Assembly (NCBI GenBank): GCA_021817305.1
Contig: JAKAVL010000046.1
Coordinates: 1 to 36,363 of the forward strand
Source: Microcaldota archaeon
Lineage (GTDB): Archaea > Micrarchaeota > Micrarchaeia > Micrarchaeales > CABMGC01
DNA length: 36,363 nt
Reading direction: 5' to 3'
This document shows, piece by piece, positions 15,668 through 24,928 of the stretch. Each line of letters opens with the position of its first letter. Positions within the stretch are counted from its first letter, which is position 1. The notes beneath the pieces were generated by a model. That model was given only the letters and a program-made list of their open reading frames with translations, was not told the origin of the DNA and made no database searches. Made by a program: the position numbers and the translations under genes.

Positions 15668-16303
15668 ATGGATTACAAAGAATTCTCTGAGAGTGTGAAG
15701 CATGGCACGACTACGCTCGGCCTTGTGTGCAGCGACGGCGTGGTCATGGGGTCTGACGTAAGAGCGACAGGAGGGACTTACATATTCAGCTCTGAAGCGG
15801 TCAAGATACACAAGATAAACAACGAGCTCGGGGTCACCATAGCCGGCGGCGTTGGAGACGCGGAGTACCTTGTAAAGATACTGAAGGTGCAGAGCGAGAT
15901 ATACGGCATGAATGAGGGTAAGCTGATGACGCCGAAGGCAGCGACTTCGATAATATCGCTCATAATGCAGGAGAACAAGATGATGCCATTTTACGTTGAG
16001 CTCATATTGGGGGGCCTGAACAACGGAGTCCCAGAAGTTTACAGCGTGGACCCGGTAGGGGGCCATATAAAGGAATCGAAGTTCACCTCCACTGGAAGCG
16101 GATCCATAGCTGCTACAGGCTACATAGAGGGGGTCTACCAGGAGGGCATGAGCACGCAGGAGGCCGCAAGGCACATAGCGAAGGCGCTGAAGATAGCGAT
16201 GAAGCGCGACTCCGCAACAGGCGACGGGATACGCATGGTCTCGATAACGAAGAAGGGTTACAAGGAGTACGGCAAGGATGAGATAGAGAAACTGCTTAAG
16301 TAA
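15668..16303 (+). CDS. psmB: Proteasome beta subunit
   Basis: This 211-residue subunit forms the catalytic rings of the 20S proteasome, which degrades unfolded or marked proteins in the cytoplasm. A 13-residue propeptide ends in HG, and cleavage exposes Thr1 of TTTLGLV. With Thr1 as number one, Asp17 (GSDVRAT) and Lys33 (SEAVKIHK) fall at the classical catalytic positions. A purine-rich GAGGAAGGGA precedes the ATG. The alpha subunit is not in this window. The gene lies in the same direction as the TRAM gene and fttA, a plausible RNA/protein quality-control cluster. Confidence 0.97.
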   Translation: MDYKEFSESVKHGTTTLGLVCSDGVVMGSDVRATGGTYIFSSEAVKIHKINNELGVTIAGGVGDAEYLVKILKVQSEIYGMNEGKLMTPKAATSIISLIMQENKMMPFYVELILGGLNNGVPEVYSVDPVGGHIKESKFTSTGSGSIAATGYIEGVYQEGMSTQEAARHIAKALKIAMKRDSATGDGIRMVSITKKGYKEYGKDEIEKLLK

Positions 16304-16387
16304 ATACGACCTACGGCGCGTTTTCAAGGTTGCATTCATTGGAATGAGCCGATAGTCTAATCAGCCAGTGATTCATTGGAGAACGAA

Positions 16388-18316
16388 GTGCGGGAGAACA
16401 ACAAGGACATAAAGGAGAGGATAAAGGAGCTCATGCCTGCGGAAGCGGGCCTGTCAAACATAGAGTTCGAGGGCCCGGACGTTGCCGTGTACGTTAAGGA
16501 TATAGCCTACGTGTACAACGACGAGAGCATAATAAGGAACATCTCCTCCTCGATAAAGAAGAGGCTCATAGTCAGGAGCGATGAGGCGAAGCTCACCGAT
16601 GAGGAATCTGCGCTAAGTGCGATAATGAGCATCGTGCCCAAGGATGCCGGCGTGACAGAAGACAACATACACTTCGACAGGCAGTTCTCGCAGGTCTACA
16701 TAGAGGCCATGAAGCCCGGCCTTGTCATAGGCAAGGGCGGAAGCACGCTCATAAGGATCATATCGGAGACAAAGTGGGTGCCAAAGGTATTGCGCATACC
16801 CACCATGAACAGCGACGTGATAAAGGGGGTCAGGAGCCTTGTTGTCAAGGAGAGCGATTTCAGGAAGAAGTTCCTTTCCTCGCTTGGCAAGAAGATAAAC
16901 CAGCCAATGGTGAAGAGCGAGTGGGTAAAGGCAACGGCGCTTGGCGGCTTCCGCGAGGTGGGCAGATCGTGCCTGCTGCTTGAGACCAACCATTCGAAGA
17001 TTCTCATAGACTGCGGCATAAGCCCCGAGCCAGGCATAAAGGGATTCGACACCACTGCCACGGAGAACAAGGCGTTCCCCTATCTTGACGGAGCGAACAT
17101 AACGATAAACGACCTCGATGCCGTAGTGCTCACGCACGCGCACATGGACCACATAGGCTTCGTGCCTTATCTCTTCAAGTTCGGCTACAGCGGCCCGGTA
17201 TACTGCACGCCGCCCAGCAGGGATCTTGCCGCGCTTTCATTGTACGACTACAACAAGCTTGTTACTAGATCGGGGGGCACGCCGCTCTACGGCGAGAAGG
17301 ACATCAAGACGATGCTCATGCACATGGTACCCCGGGACTTCGGCGAGGTAACCAACATAACGGACGAGATAAAGCTTACGTACCACAACGCAGGGCACAT
17401 ACTGGGGAGCAGCACTGTGCACCTTCACATAGGCGAGGGCCTGTACAACATAGTGCATACGGGGGACATGAAGTATGGTTTCACGAGGCTGTTTGACCAG
17501 GCTGAGACAAAGTACCCGAGGATAGACGCGCTGTTCATGGAGAGCACGTACGGAGGGCCCAGGGACATGGGCTCCGACAGGCAGCACGGGGAGGAGGACC
17601 TCATGACCTTCATAAAGAAGGTGACAAGCGAGGGCGGCAAGGTGATGATACCGCTTTTCGCCATAGGAAGAGCGCAGGAGCTGCAGCTTGTCCTTGAGAG
17701 CTATATGAATAATCCGGCGTACAAGATGGAGGTTCCCGTGTTCCTCGACGGCATGATACTCGAGGCCAGCGCCATACACACCGCTTATCCGGAGTACCTG
17801 AAGATGGGCCTTAGGCACAGGATACTCAACAACAACTCCCCATTCGAGAGCGAGATATTCGAGATAGCGAAGGGGGAGCGCAGCGAGATAGCGGATAAGG
17901 GGCCCGCGGTAATACTCGCAAGCGGCGGAATGATGAACGGCGGAACGAGCCTGGAGTACTTCAAGCTCCTTGCAGATAATCCGAAGAACGCGCTTGTGTT
18001 CGTCGGTTACAACAGCGCAGGCTCGTTTGGAAGGAGGGTGCAGAACGGATTGAAGGAGACGGCATTGCCGGGGGAGGACGGAAAGCTTGAGCCGATGAAG
18101 ATAAACATGCAGGTCAAGACAATGGACATGTTCTCAGGCCACAGCAACAGGCCGCAGCTTATGAGCTTTGTCGAGCATCTCAGGCCGCAGGCGAAGAAGA
18201 TTTACACGATGCATGGGGAGGAGAGCAAGTGCGACGACCTCGCGAGGACGCTGAGCAGCAGGTTCAGGGTGGAGGGCCGCGCACCTATGAACCTCGACAG
18301 CATACGCTTCAAGTGA
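16388..18316 (+). CDS. fttA: Transcription termination factor FttA (aCPSF1), KH/beta-CASP ribonuclease
   Basis: This protein of about 642 residues cleaves nascent RNA and terminates transcription in archaea. N-terminal KH domains carry the GKGG loop in PGLVIGKGGSTL. The metallo-beta-lactamase core has His250-x-His252-x-Asp254-His255 (HAHMDHIG), followed by the beta-CASP part with DGMILEASAIHTAYP, ASGGMMNGG and SGHSNRPQL. Length and order match the family. The frame can start at TTG 16376, but I prefer the GTG at 16388 because GGAG lies six bases upstream (16378-16381). A ten-base direct repeat ATTCATTGGA (16334 and 16371) lies in the upstream gap. The Nudix gene follows four bases after the stop. 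Confidence 0.95.
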   Translation: MRENNKDIKERIKELMPAEAGLSNIEFEGPDVAVYVKDIAYVYNDESIIRNISSSIKKRLIVRSDEAKLTDEESALSAIMSIVPKDAGVTEDNIHFDRQFSQVYIEAMKPGLVIGKGGSTLIRIISETKWVPKVLRIPTMNSDVIKGVRSLVVKESDFRKKFLSSLGKKINQPMVKSEWVKATALGGFREVGRSCLLLETNHSKILIDCGISPEPGIKGFDTTATENKAFPYLDGANITINDLDAVVLTHAHMDHIGFVPYLFKFGYSGPVYCTPPSRDLAALSLYDYNKLVTRSGGTPLYGEKDIKTMLMHMVPRDFGEVTNITDEIKLTYHNAGHILGSSTVHLHIGEGLYNIVHTGDMKYGFTRLFDQAETKYPRIDALFMESTYGGPRDMGSDRQHGEEDLMTFIKKVTSEGGKVMIPLFAIGRAQELQLVLESYMNNPAYKMEVPVFLDGMILEASAIHTAYPEYLKMGLRHRILNNNSPFESEIFEIAKGERSEIADKGPAVILASGGMMNGGTSLEYFKLLADNPKNALVFVGYNSAGSFGRRVQNGLKETALPGEDGKLEPMKINMQVKTMDMFSGHSNRPQLMSFVEHLRPQAKKIYTMHGEESKCDDLARTLSSRFRVEGRAPMNLDSIRFK

Positions 18317-18320
18317 GGCC

Positions 18321-18731
18321 ATGAAACGCCCCGCAGTAGGCGTGTCCTGCATAATAGTCAAGGAGGACATGATCCTGCTCGGCAAGAGGAAGAGCACGCT
18401 TGGCAAGGACACATGGGCATTTCCAGGAGGGCATCTCGAGCTGAGTGAGGAGCCTGAGAAAGCTGCGGTAAGGGAGACCCTCGAGGAAACGGGGCTCGCT
18501 GTCCGCAATCCGAGATTCGGCGCCATGACGAACGACATCTTTGCCGACATGGGGAGGCACTACATAACGCTGCACTACGTATGTAAGTACGAGTTAGGAG
18601 AACCGAGGGTCATGGAGCCGGAGAAGTGCGAGAAGTGGGAGTGGTTCCGATGGGACTCGCTTCCTGAACCGCTGTTCCCGCCTGTACGCAACCTGGTGAA
18701 GCAGGGCTTCAGCCCTTTTGATCTGGTCTGA
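18321..18731 (+). CDS. Nudix hydrolase
   Basis: This 136-residue Nudix protein hydrolyses a nucleoside diphosphate linked to some other group X. The Nudix box is complete: GHLELSE, seven residues, then RETLEETGL, with the metal-binding Glu pair. The substrate cannot be told from sequence; candidates include oxidised nucleotides, ADP-ribose or dinucleotides. It starts four bases after the fttA stop and is probably co-transcribed with it. Confidence 0.93.
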   Translation: MKRPAVGVSCIIVKEDMILLGKRKSTLGKDTWAFPGGHLELSEEPEKAAVRETLEETGLAVRNPRFGAMTNDIFADMGRHYITLHYVCKYELGEPRVMEPEKCEKWEWFRWDSLPEPLFPPVRNLVKQGFSPFDLV

Positions 18732-18760
18732 CACAGAGGATGCGAATACATCCCGCATAG

Positions 18761-18788
18761 CCTTTATATGTTTTCCATTCAATAAATA
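18761..18788 (+). promoter_or_regulatory. Two overlapping TATA candidates for second GT-C-like gene
   Basis: CCTTTATATG (18761-18770) would give a leader of about 15 nt, and AATAAATA (18781-18788) would place transcription start on the ATG at 18808. I cannot tell which is used. Confidence 0.35.
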
Positions 18789-18807
18789 GCTTAGTTTCGG
18801 TGCAGTG

Positions 18808-21096
18808 ATGGATTTTCAGCCGGGCCCTGGCGCAGAGGATTTGAATAGGGAGGGATTCCTAAGGTCAAACAAAGCAAATCTCATTGTGCTCCTCGCATAT
18901 CTCTTTATAGCGCTCATAATTTTCTGGCCCATGACGGCCAACATCGCCGGAACTGTCGCGGGCACCGGAGGGGATCCGTACCAGAGCATGTGGAACCTGT
19001 GGTGGGTCCCTTACTCTTTATTCACATTGCACCAGAGCTTCTGGACGACAAACATGGTCTTCTGGCCCGTAGGCGCGAACCTGATATATCAGACGCTCAT
19101 GCCGCTGGGCGCAATTCTTGTATCTCCGTTCCAGTCCGTGAGCCCGATGCTCGCATACAACATGCTGTTCTTCATTGGGATAGTGATCTCGGGATTCGGC
19201 ATGTACGTGCTTTCCGATTACATAGTAAGGAACAGGTACGCAGCGTTCATCGCAGGGATCATATTCGCGTTCAGCGCTTTCCACATCGCCCAGGCGTATG
19301 GCCACCTAGATTATGCGAATATCGGTTTCGTGCCCCTGTCGATATACATGCTCCTGCGCGCCATAAACAGGGATTACATCAGGGTGAGGTACGGAAAATA
19401 CGCGACTGCGGCAGCCCTCTCATTGCTCTTTGTCCTGTGCATCTCAATTGGCGAGCTTGAGCAGGGTTTGATACTTGTCATGGCCATGGTGTTGATAACC
19501 CTGGGTTATGCCGTAAGCAGAAGCCAGAGGGCCAAGGTGCTCAACGCGGAGTTCGCTTCCCTGGCTGTCGTGTTCATAGTAGTCACTTTCGTGCTTGGGT
19601 CCTGGATGTTCATACCTGTAATCAACGGGCTTTCTACGTCGACAGTAAACCAGCTGAATGACGTATACCACAATGCCATCTGGAGCGACGACATAGTATC
19701 GTTCTTCCTGCCCAGCTATTACAACGGCGTATTCAACGGTGCTGCGCAGTCGTACATCAGTATATACCACCAGGATGCAGGGGAGACTACTTCCTACATA
19801 GGCTACGTGGCGCTTGCGCTATGCGCATACGGGGTATACCGTGCAGGCAGGCAGACCTATCTGTGGATTGCCCTAGGAGTCATATTCTTCCTTCTGGCGC
19901 TCGGCCCGTACCTCCTGATCAACAACAACGTGACCGGCGTGCCTGGGCCGTACATGATAATAAAGGCCATACCGATACTGAATGTGATCAGGGAGCCGGG
20001 GCGCTTCGACCTCATAGTCTCGGTTGCGGTCGCAATCCTCGCAGCGTTCGGGGCCAAGGCGCTCTTCGAGAGGATGCAGGGCAGCATGGGCGCGATCAAC
20101 GGCAGGAAGCTGCTCGGTGCGGCAGCAGTCATTTCCATTCTCATACTGCTGGAGACCGCTGCCCCTCCGCTTTCCGGGTCGCTTGCTGCGAACATCACCA
20201 CCACCCCGAATGTGTCGTCGCTGTACAAGTACCTTGGCAATGAAAGCGCCAGTTTCTCTGTACTGCAGCTGCCCATACTTCCTGACCAGTACAGCACGCA
20301 GCCAGGCCTTTACCCTGGAGAGGCGATGTTCTCCACCATATACACGCACAAGCCCGTGCTTGGCGGCTACCTGACAAGGGAGAATGTAACGCAGGAGTCC
20401 ACGCTGTACAACATACCAATGGTGATAGACACCTTTGACATGGAGATCGGCCTCGCGCCAGGATATTTCTCCGTGATAAACCAGAGCTACGTGAACCAGA
20501 CGCTGCTCGCCCTTTACCTCTACAATGCAACAGTAGTCACCTTGGACAAAAGCGCGTACAACGGCACGACGCTGCCTGCGGTGGCGCGGTACATGGAGGG
20601 CATCTTCGGCGCGCCCCCGTACAGTTTTTCCAATGATTCGATAGTCGGATGGAGCACGGTGAACGCCGTAAGCAGCGCCGCATTCAAGAGCTATGTTGCA
20701 TTCCCAAGCGTGTCCGAGTGGAATGCGAGCAGGTACAGAATCAACGGCACCAACGTCACTCTGTGGAAGCCCGCGGGGGATGGACTGGTACTGGCATATG
20801 CGCCTTACCTCAACGGCAATTACAACTCTGCATCGTACTCGGTCAATACCATAATAACCGTTTCAGCTGTTTCTTTGGGAGGGGCATCACAGCTCGGGAT
20901 AGGAAGGATCACGAACTCCGGAATAACAAGGATAGCGCTTCTCAACATCAGTGGCGGCATTAGGGATTACAGCTTTGCAGCAAGCCTTTCGCCAGGGGAT
21001 TATGGCAACGGCCTTGTATTCCAGCTCGGCGGGAATGGGCAGCAGAGCTCTGCGGCCGGGATAACTGGGATAAGATTCTCCCTGGGCACCAACTAA
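18808..21096 (+). CDS. GT-C-like polytopic membrane glycosyltransferase candidate
   Basis: This protein of about 762 residues has the same plan as the 11.2-13.6 kb gene: about 10-12 helices in the first 450 residues, then a glycosylation-site-rich external domain. It keeps the loop Asp in GTGGDPYQSMWNLWWV, the expected catalytic position of GT-C transferases, followed by FWPVGANL, RYAAFIAGIIFAFSAFHIAQ and VIREPGRFDLIV. The likely substrate is a polyprenyl-phosphate sugar and the likely site of action the outer face of the membrane (inference). A GTG at 18805 directly before the ATG is an alternative start. It ends seven bases from the convergent pyruvate kinase gene. Confidence 0.77.
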   Translation: MDFQPGPGAEDLNREGFLRSNKANLIVLLAYLFIALIIFWPMTANIAGTVAGTGGDPYQSMWNLWWVPYSLFTLHQSFWTTNMVFWPVGANLIYQTLMPLGAILVSPFQSVSPMLAYNMLFFIGIVISGFGMYVLSDYIVRNRYAAFIAGIIFAFSAFHIAQAYGHLDYANIGFVPLSIYMLLRAINRDYIRVRYGKYATAAALSLLFVLCISIGELEQGLILVMAMVLITLGYAVSRSQRAKVLNAEFASLAVVFIVVTFVLGSWMFIPVINGLSTSTVNQLNDVYHNAIWSDDIVSFFLPSYYNGVFNGAAQSYISIYHQDAGETTSYIGYVALALCAYGVYRAGRQTYLWIALGVIFFLLALGPYLLINNNVTGVPGPYMIIKAIPILNVIREPGRFDLIVSVAVAILAAFGAKALFERMQGSMGAINGRKLLGAAAVISILILLETAAPPLSGSLAANITTTPNVSSLYKYLGNESASFSVLQLPILPDQYSTQPGLYPGEAMFSTIYTHKPVLGGYLTRENVTQESTLYNIPMVIDTFDMEIGLAPGYFSVINQSYVNQTLLALYLYNATVVTLDKSAYNGTTLPAVARYMEGIFGAPPYSFSNDSIVGWSTVNAVSSAAFKSYVAFPSVSEWNASRYRINGTNVTLWKPAGDGLVLAYAPYLNGNYNSASYSVNTIITVSAVSLGGASQLGIGRITNSGITRIALLNISGGIRDYSFAASLSPGDYGNGLVFQLGGNGQQSSAAGITGIRFSLGTN

Positions 21097-21103
21097 GGTC
21101 TGA

Positions 21104-22519
21104 TCAGAAGAAGCGCAGGCGCTTCCTGTGGGACTTGCCCCAGAAGCATTTTATTGAGTCGCTGGTAGAGCCGTTGGCCTGGTGCCCGTAAATAAGCATG
21201 TAGTTCTTCGCGTTCATCCTTCGGGCGTAGATCTTGGCTTCAGAGTCCACGCTTTCGCCGCTGCCGTCGTGCTTGCCCACCCTGACGCCGACCACCCCGT
21301 AATACAGGCCCAGTGACCTGCGGACCTTGTCAGAGCTTGAGAGCGCAACAACGGTGGAGTCGGGGCGCATCCCGGAAAGCATGCGCACCGTGGTGCCGGA
21401 ATGCGTCGGCACGAATATGATGTCCATGTCGCACGTATGGGATATGCCCGCTGCGGCAGCAGCTATGCCCTCATGCCCGCTGCTGGCGCTTTTCTGCGGC
21501 GTAAAATTGCTTGGCATCTCCTGTTCAGTATATGAGAGTATGTTCGAGAGCGCGGTCACTGCCTCTACAGGATGATTGCCTATGGCTGTCTCGCCGCTGA
21601 GCATTACGCAGTCGACGCCGGACTTGACTGCGTTGGCCACGTCTGTCATCTCGGCGCGGGTAGGAGTGCGGTTGTTCAACATGCTCTCCAGCATCTGCGT
21701 GGCGACTATCACGGGTTTCTTCGCGCTCCTGCATACGCGTATTATCCTGTCCTGCATGAGGGGCACCTTGCTGTAGTCTATGTTGAGCGCCATGTCGCCC
21801 CTTGCTATCATTATACCATCTGACGCCTCGGCTATGCCCTCTATGCCGTCTATCGCCTCCTGGCGCTCTATCTTTGATATGACGCCCATGCCGTCGACGA
21901 CCTTCCTTATCCTTGCGATGTCCTTCGCTGACTTGACGAACGACAGGGCTATGAAGTCGAGGTCGTTCTCCATGGCGAACTTGGCGAACTTCATGTCCTC
22001 TCCGGTCGGGGGCTCGGCATTTATCGAGGATCCCTTGACATTTATGCCCTTCCTGCTCCCTATGGCCCCGTCCTGCATTGCCTTGCAGATTATCCTGCCT
22101 TTCGACAGCTCCGTTACTAGGAGTTTTGGCTCTCCGTCGCCTATGGAGATCTCGGATTCTTTTCTCATGCCCTTGTACATGTCAAAATCGGTTGGCACCT
22201 CCGACCCCCTTGCCTTCTTTGAGTAGCACAGGACGACGCGCTGGCCCTTCCTTATCGGGATTTCGCGCTCGAGCCTCGATACCCGTATCTTAGGACCCGG
22301 AAGGTCCGCGAGTATTGCGACCTCCCTGCCTATTTCCCTCGACAGTTTTCTAATCTTGCGTATTGCGGCGAGCTTTTCCTCTAACGCGCCGTGCGAGAAG
22401 TTCAGGCGTATTATGTCAACCTGCTTTAGGATTTCGCGCAGTTTCCTGTCGTCTGCTATGCTGGGCCCGTACGTCACAATTATCTTTGTCCTAGGCATTG
22501 ATACCATCTGCCGCCGCAT
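21104..22519 (-). CDS. pyk: Pyruvate kinase
   Basis: This enzyme of up to 471 residues makes pyruvate and ATP from phosphoenolpyruvate and ADP, the last step of glycolysis. Typical family motifs are present: RLNFSHG, DLPGPKIR, the active-site ISKIERQEAIDGI, IARGDM and VMLSGETAIG. The C-terminal domain is present. Three in-frame ATGs at 22519, 22507 and 22498 compete. The TATA element at 22536-22543 puts transcription start near 22514, which favours 22507 or 22498 (MPRTKIIVTYGPS). I keep the longest form for coverage. It shows that the host has at least part of lower glycolysis. Confidence 0.96.
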   Translation of the reverse strand: MRRQMVSMPRTKIIVTYGPSIADDRKLREILKQVDIIRLNFSHGALEEKLAAIRKIRKLSREIGREVAILADLPGPKIRVSRLEREIPIRKGQRVVLCYSKKARGSEVPTDFDMYKGMRKESEISIGDGEPKLLVTELSKGRIICKAMQDGAIGSRKGINVKGSSINAEPPTGEDMKFAKFAMENDLDFIALSFVKSAKDIARIRKVVDGMGVISKIERQEAIDGIEGIAEASDGIMIARGDMALNIDYSKVPLMQDRIIRVCRSAKKPVIVATQMLESMLNNRTPTRAEMTDVANAVKSGVDCVMLSGETAIGNHPVEAVTALSNILSYTEQEMPSNFTPQKSASSGHEGIAAAAAGISHTCDMDIIFVPTHSGTTVRMLSGMRPDSTVVALSSSDKVRRSLGLYYGVVGVRVGKHDGSGESVDSEAKIYARRMNAKNYMLIYGHQANGSTSDSIKCFWGKSHRKRLRFF

Positions 22520-22535
22520 CTATTTTTCAGGCAAG

Positions 22536-22543
22536 GTATTTAA
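22536..22543 (-). promoter_or_regulatory. TATA box of pyk
   Basis: TTAAATAC on the minus strand is about 26 nt before 22514. This makes the first of the three candidate ATGs an unlikely start. Confidence 0.45.
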
Positions 22544-22580
22544 GGCTCATGTAGGGGTAAGTTGTTTGGCGATTCCGCTG

Positions 22581-24233
22581 TCAGTCGGCTTTCGCCAGTA
22601 TCATGCCGCGCCCTGGGCCGTAGTTTGTATCGAAGGCAACGGTGTAATACACAAGCGTGCCTATGGGCGCGTTGGGAACACTGAAATCCAATGTCACATA
22701 ATCATAGCCTACCAGGGAGAAGTTATTTAGCTGGGCCAGGGAATGCGACGAGTAATTGGCAGTTGTGTAGTTCAGCCCTGTGTAGTTATCGTGCCTTGCT
22801 ATGTACCTGGTAAATTGATAGTAGGTTGCATTGATGATGCGGATGCCTTGGCATCCTGGCATGCTCTGCAGGCTCTGGTTGTACAATATACTAGCCTTGT
22901 CCCAAGGCACTATTACTGGGATTGGATGCAGAGCACACTTTACCGATACATTCGATATGTTTAGGGCGGGGTAGCCGTAATCATGGAAGGATAACAGCAT
23001 ATTTCCTTTTGATGTAAGGGCTGACGTTAATGGCAATGCCGGGCTGACATAGACTGCACCGGAGAGCGTGGTGTTTCCTACATTCACGCTTATGTTGTGG
23101 TTCCCTAGCCCCAGATGCGTGTTATATGATATTAGGTCATTGTAATACCTCGTGAACTGCGTTTTGTTGTTGTCAACGTAAAGCGTTATGCTTGGACTTG
23201 CCAGGTTGAGATTCCCGAGGTTCAGTAGCAGGGTGTTGTTTGCGTAATAAGAGAGGTCTATGTTTGGGGTTATGCTCACATTGTAGAATATCTGGGATAG
23301 TTCGTAACCCAGATACTGCACAAGGGCTAGTTTATAGAACATGCGATTAAGGGAAGAGGCATTTTCACGCGGAAGGCCGTATGGGCCGGCGGCGTCGCCC
23401 ATGAGGGACAGAACGCCGGTGCTCATCTGTGCAGGGCTTGACAAATCAAAGTAATTGCCGTTCAACGGGCCTGTCTCCGAGAGGAGTGGTGCGAGGCCCG
23501 TATATTGCCCGGTATCCAGCCCCACGCCAGGTTGGGGGGTAGTTGTAATGGCTACCAGTTCGCCTTTGAAGATCCCTGTCTTGTATAAGCTGGCGAGAGC
23601 TTCTGCGCCTGAGAGGACGCCCAGACCGGATAGCTTAAGTTCGTACACTGACTGAAGCGGGGTCGTGTTTTCTGGTATGCCAAGCTGCCTTTCCACTGTG
23701 CGGTTTATTGCGGCGTCGCCGTCGGGTTTATTGTTGTTTGACTCTAACAGGACATAGCTGCTGAATAGGTTGGAGCCTGCCCGTCCGAAGTACCCAATGT
23801 TGAGCAGTTCCTCAAGCTCTATTGCCCTAGCGTAATTGCTGTAGGCGTACCAGTCGCTTCCTTGCGCAAGCATATCGGAGAGAGCAGTGTCTTGTATTCC
23901 GGTATATCCTTGCTGATTCGCGATTGCGCTAACGGAGAGCGCATCTGAGATGTTTCCGTATGGGCCCGAAATGCCTACGAGGCCATTATATAGTGAGGTG
24001 TAGCTCGCGTTTGAGACTGCGTCTGAGCCTAACGCCGAGTAGAATGCGCTGCTGTTCATGAGCAGGTACCTGACATTTGAACCGTAGAGCAGTATCTTGC
24101 TGTTGAGCGAGGCGAGGGCAAGGCTGTTGTCTTGCGCGGTCTTGGCTGCTGGCCAAGTTAGGAACAGGTATGCTGCCGCTGCGCAGATGACGAGTATGAC
24201 AATTATTCCGTATGTCGGTCTTTTTGCCAGCAT
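22581..24233 (-). CDS. Secreted or membrane-anchored protein of unknown function
   Basis: I do not recognise the family. The 550-residue protein starts with one hydrophobic segment (YGIIVILVICAAAAYLFL, about 8-25), then a long extracytoplasmic region with about twenty N-X-S/T sites. The middle is probably helical and the end beta-rich (for example PSITLYVDNNKTQF and GNHNISVNVGNTT). Few Cys are present. The open frame continues to 25001, but that part runs antisense through the peroxiredoxin gene, so I start at ATG 24233. A TATA-like TATTATA on the minus strand (24256-24263) is about 26 nt before that ATG. It is likely an N-glycosylated surface protein. Confidence 0.7.
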   Translation of the reverse strand: MLAKRPTYGIIVILVICAAAAYLFLTWPAAKTAQDNSLALASLNSKILLYGSNVRYLLMNSSAFYSALGSDAVSNASYTSLYNGLVGISGPYGNISDALSVSAIANQQGYTGIQDTALSDMLAQGSDWYAYSNYARAIELEELLNIGYFGRAGSNLFSSYVLLESNNNKPDGDAAINRTVERQLGIPENTTPLQSVYELKLSGLGVLSGAEALASLYKTGIFKGELVAITTTPQPGVGLDTGQYTGLAPLLSETGPLNGNYFDLSSPAQMSTGVLSLMGDAAGPYGLPRENASSLNRMFYKLALVQYLGYELSQIFYNVSITPNIDLSYYANNTLLLNLGNLNLASPSITLYVDNNKTQFTRYYNDLISYNTHLGLGNHNISVNVGNTTLSGAVYVSPALPLTSALTSKGNMLLSFHDYGYPALNISNVSVKCALHPIPVIVPWDKASILYNQSLQSMPGCQGIRIINATYYQFTRYIARHDNYTGLNYTTANYSSHSLAQLNNFSLVGYDYVTLDFSVPNAPIGTLVYYTVAFDTNYGPGRGMILAKAD

Positions 24234-24255
24234 CACGTATAGATTCAAAGAGAGG

Positions 24256-24298
24256 TATAATAAGGCTTGTTGCGCGGCGCGTAGGTATAGGAATTTAT
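24256..24298. promoter_or_regulatory. Divergent promoters of secreted-protein and peroxiredoxin genes
   Basis: The minus-strand element TATTATA (about 24256-24263) serves the secreted-protein gene at 24233. The plus-strand AATTTATA (about 24291-24298) lies 25-30 nt before the peroxiredoxin start. The two sit back to back in a gap of 87 bases. Confidence 0.45.
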
Positions 24299-24320
24299 AG
24301 TTTTCCTGCGGAGTAATAGC

Positions 24321-24926
24321 GTGATTATGATGTACGCAGCATGGAGCATAGGCGAACCTGCGCCTGAGATAAAGGCGAAGGCGTGGTTCCCGGAAACAGG
24401 GAAGATAAGCGAGTTCAAGCTCTCGGGACAGAAAGGGAAATGGGTCATACTTACCTTCTACCCTGGCGACTTCACCTTCGTCTGCGCAACTGACATAGAA
24501 GCGTTCATGTCGAGCTACGAGGAATTCAGGAAGAACGGCGCGGAGATAGTGGCCATAAGCACTGACAGCGTATTCTCGCACAAGGCCTGGAGCGAGACCT
24601 CTCCGAGGGTGAAGGAAAGCAAGATACCCCTCATTGAGGACTTCAACAAGAAGATAAGCACCGATTACGGATTCCTCAATTCGGAAACAGGAGCAGCGCG
24701 GAGGGGCAGCGTTATAATAGACCCGGATGGCGTGGTACAGTACGCGGCGATACACAACGACGCCCTCGGAAAGGATGTTGACCACATATTCACCTCCTTC
24801 ATGGCCCTGAAGTATGTAAGGGACACCCCGGCAGCAGAGGGCCACGTCTGCGCGATACCTGCAAATTGGCGCATAGGCAAGCGCGCGCTTGACATAGACG
24901 TAGTGAAAGACATAGGCAAGCTGTGA
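24321..24926 (+). CDS. 2-Cys peroxiredoxin (AhpC/Prx1 type)
   Basis: This 201-residue thiol peroxidase reduces hydrogen peroxide and organic peroxides. The peroxidatic Cys55 is in YPGDFTFVCATD, with the Pro, Thr and Cys of the PxxxTxxC motif. The resolving Cys177 is in GHVCAIPANWRIG. Most Prx1 proteins have Pro-Thr-Glu after the first Cys, but here it is Ala-Thr-Asp. The GTG at 24321 has GGAG seven bases upstream; ATGs at 24327 and 24330 are alternatives. The RibL gene follows with almost no gap. The FAD link could be to a flavin-dependent reductase, but no such gene is seen here. Confidence 0.95.
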   Translation: MIMMYAAWSIGEPAPEIKAKAWFPETGKISEFKLSGQKGKWVILTFYPGDFTFVCATDIEAFMSSYEEFRKNGAEIVAISTDSVFSHKAWSETSPRVKESKIPLIEDFNKKISTDYGFLNSETGAARRGSVIIDPDGVVQYAAIHNDALGKDVDHIFTSFMALKYVRDTPAAEGHVCAIPANWRIGKRALDIDVVKDIGKL

Positions 24927-24928
24927 CC

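Noticed and set aside
15594-15698. 34-codon frame in the psmB leader starting MAQERPAVV
   Set aside because: It has no ribosome-binding site and overlaps the inverted repeat and the psmB start. It could be a leader peptide, but nothing supports that.
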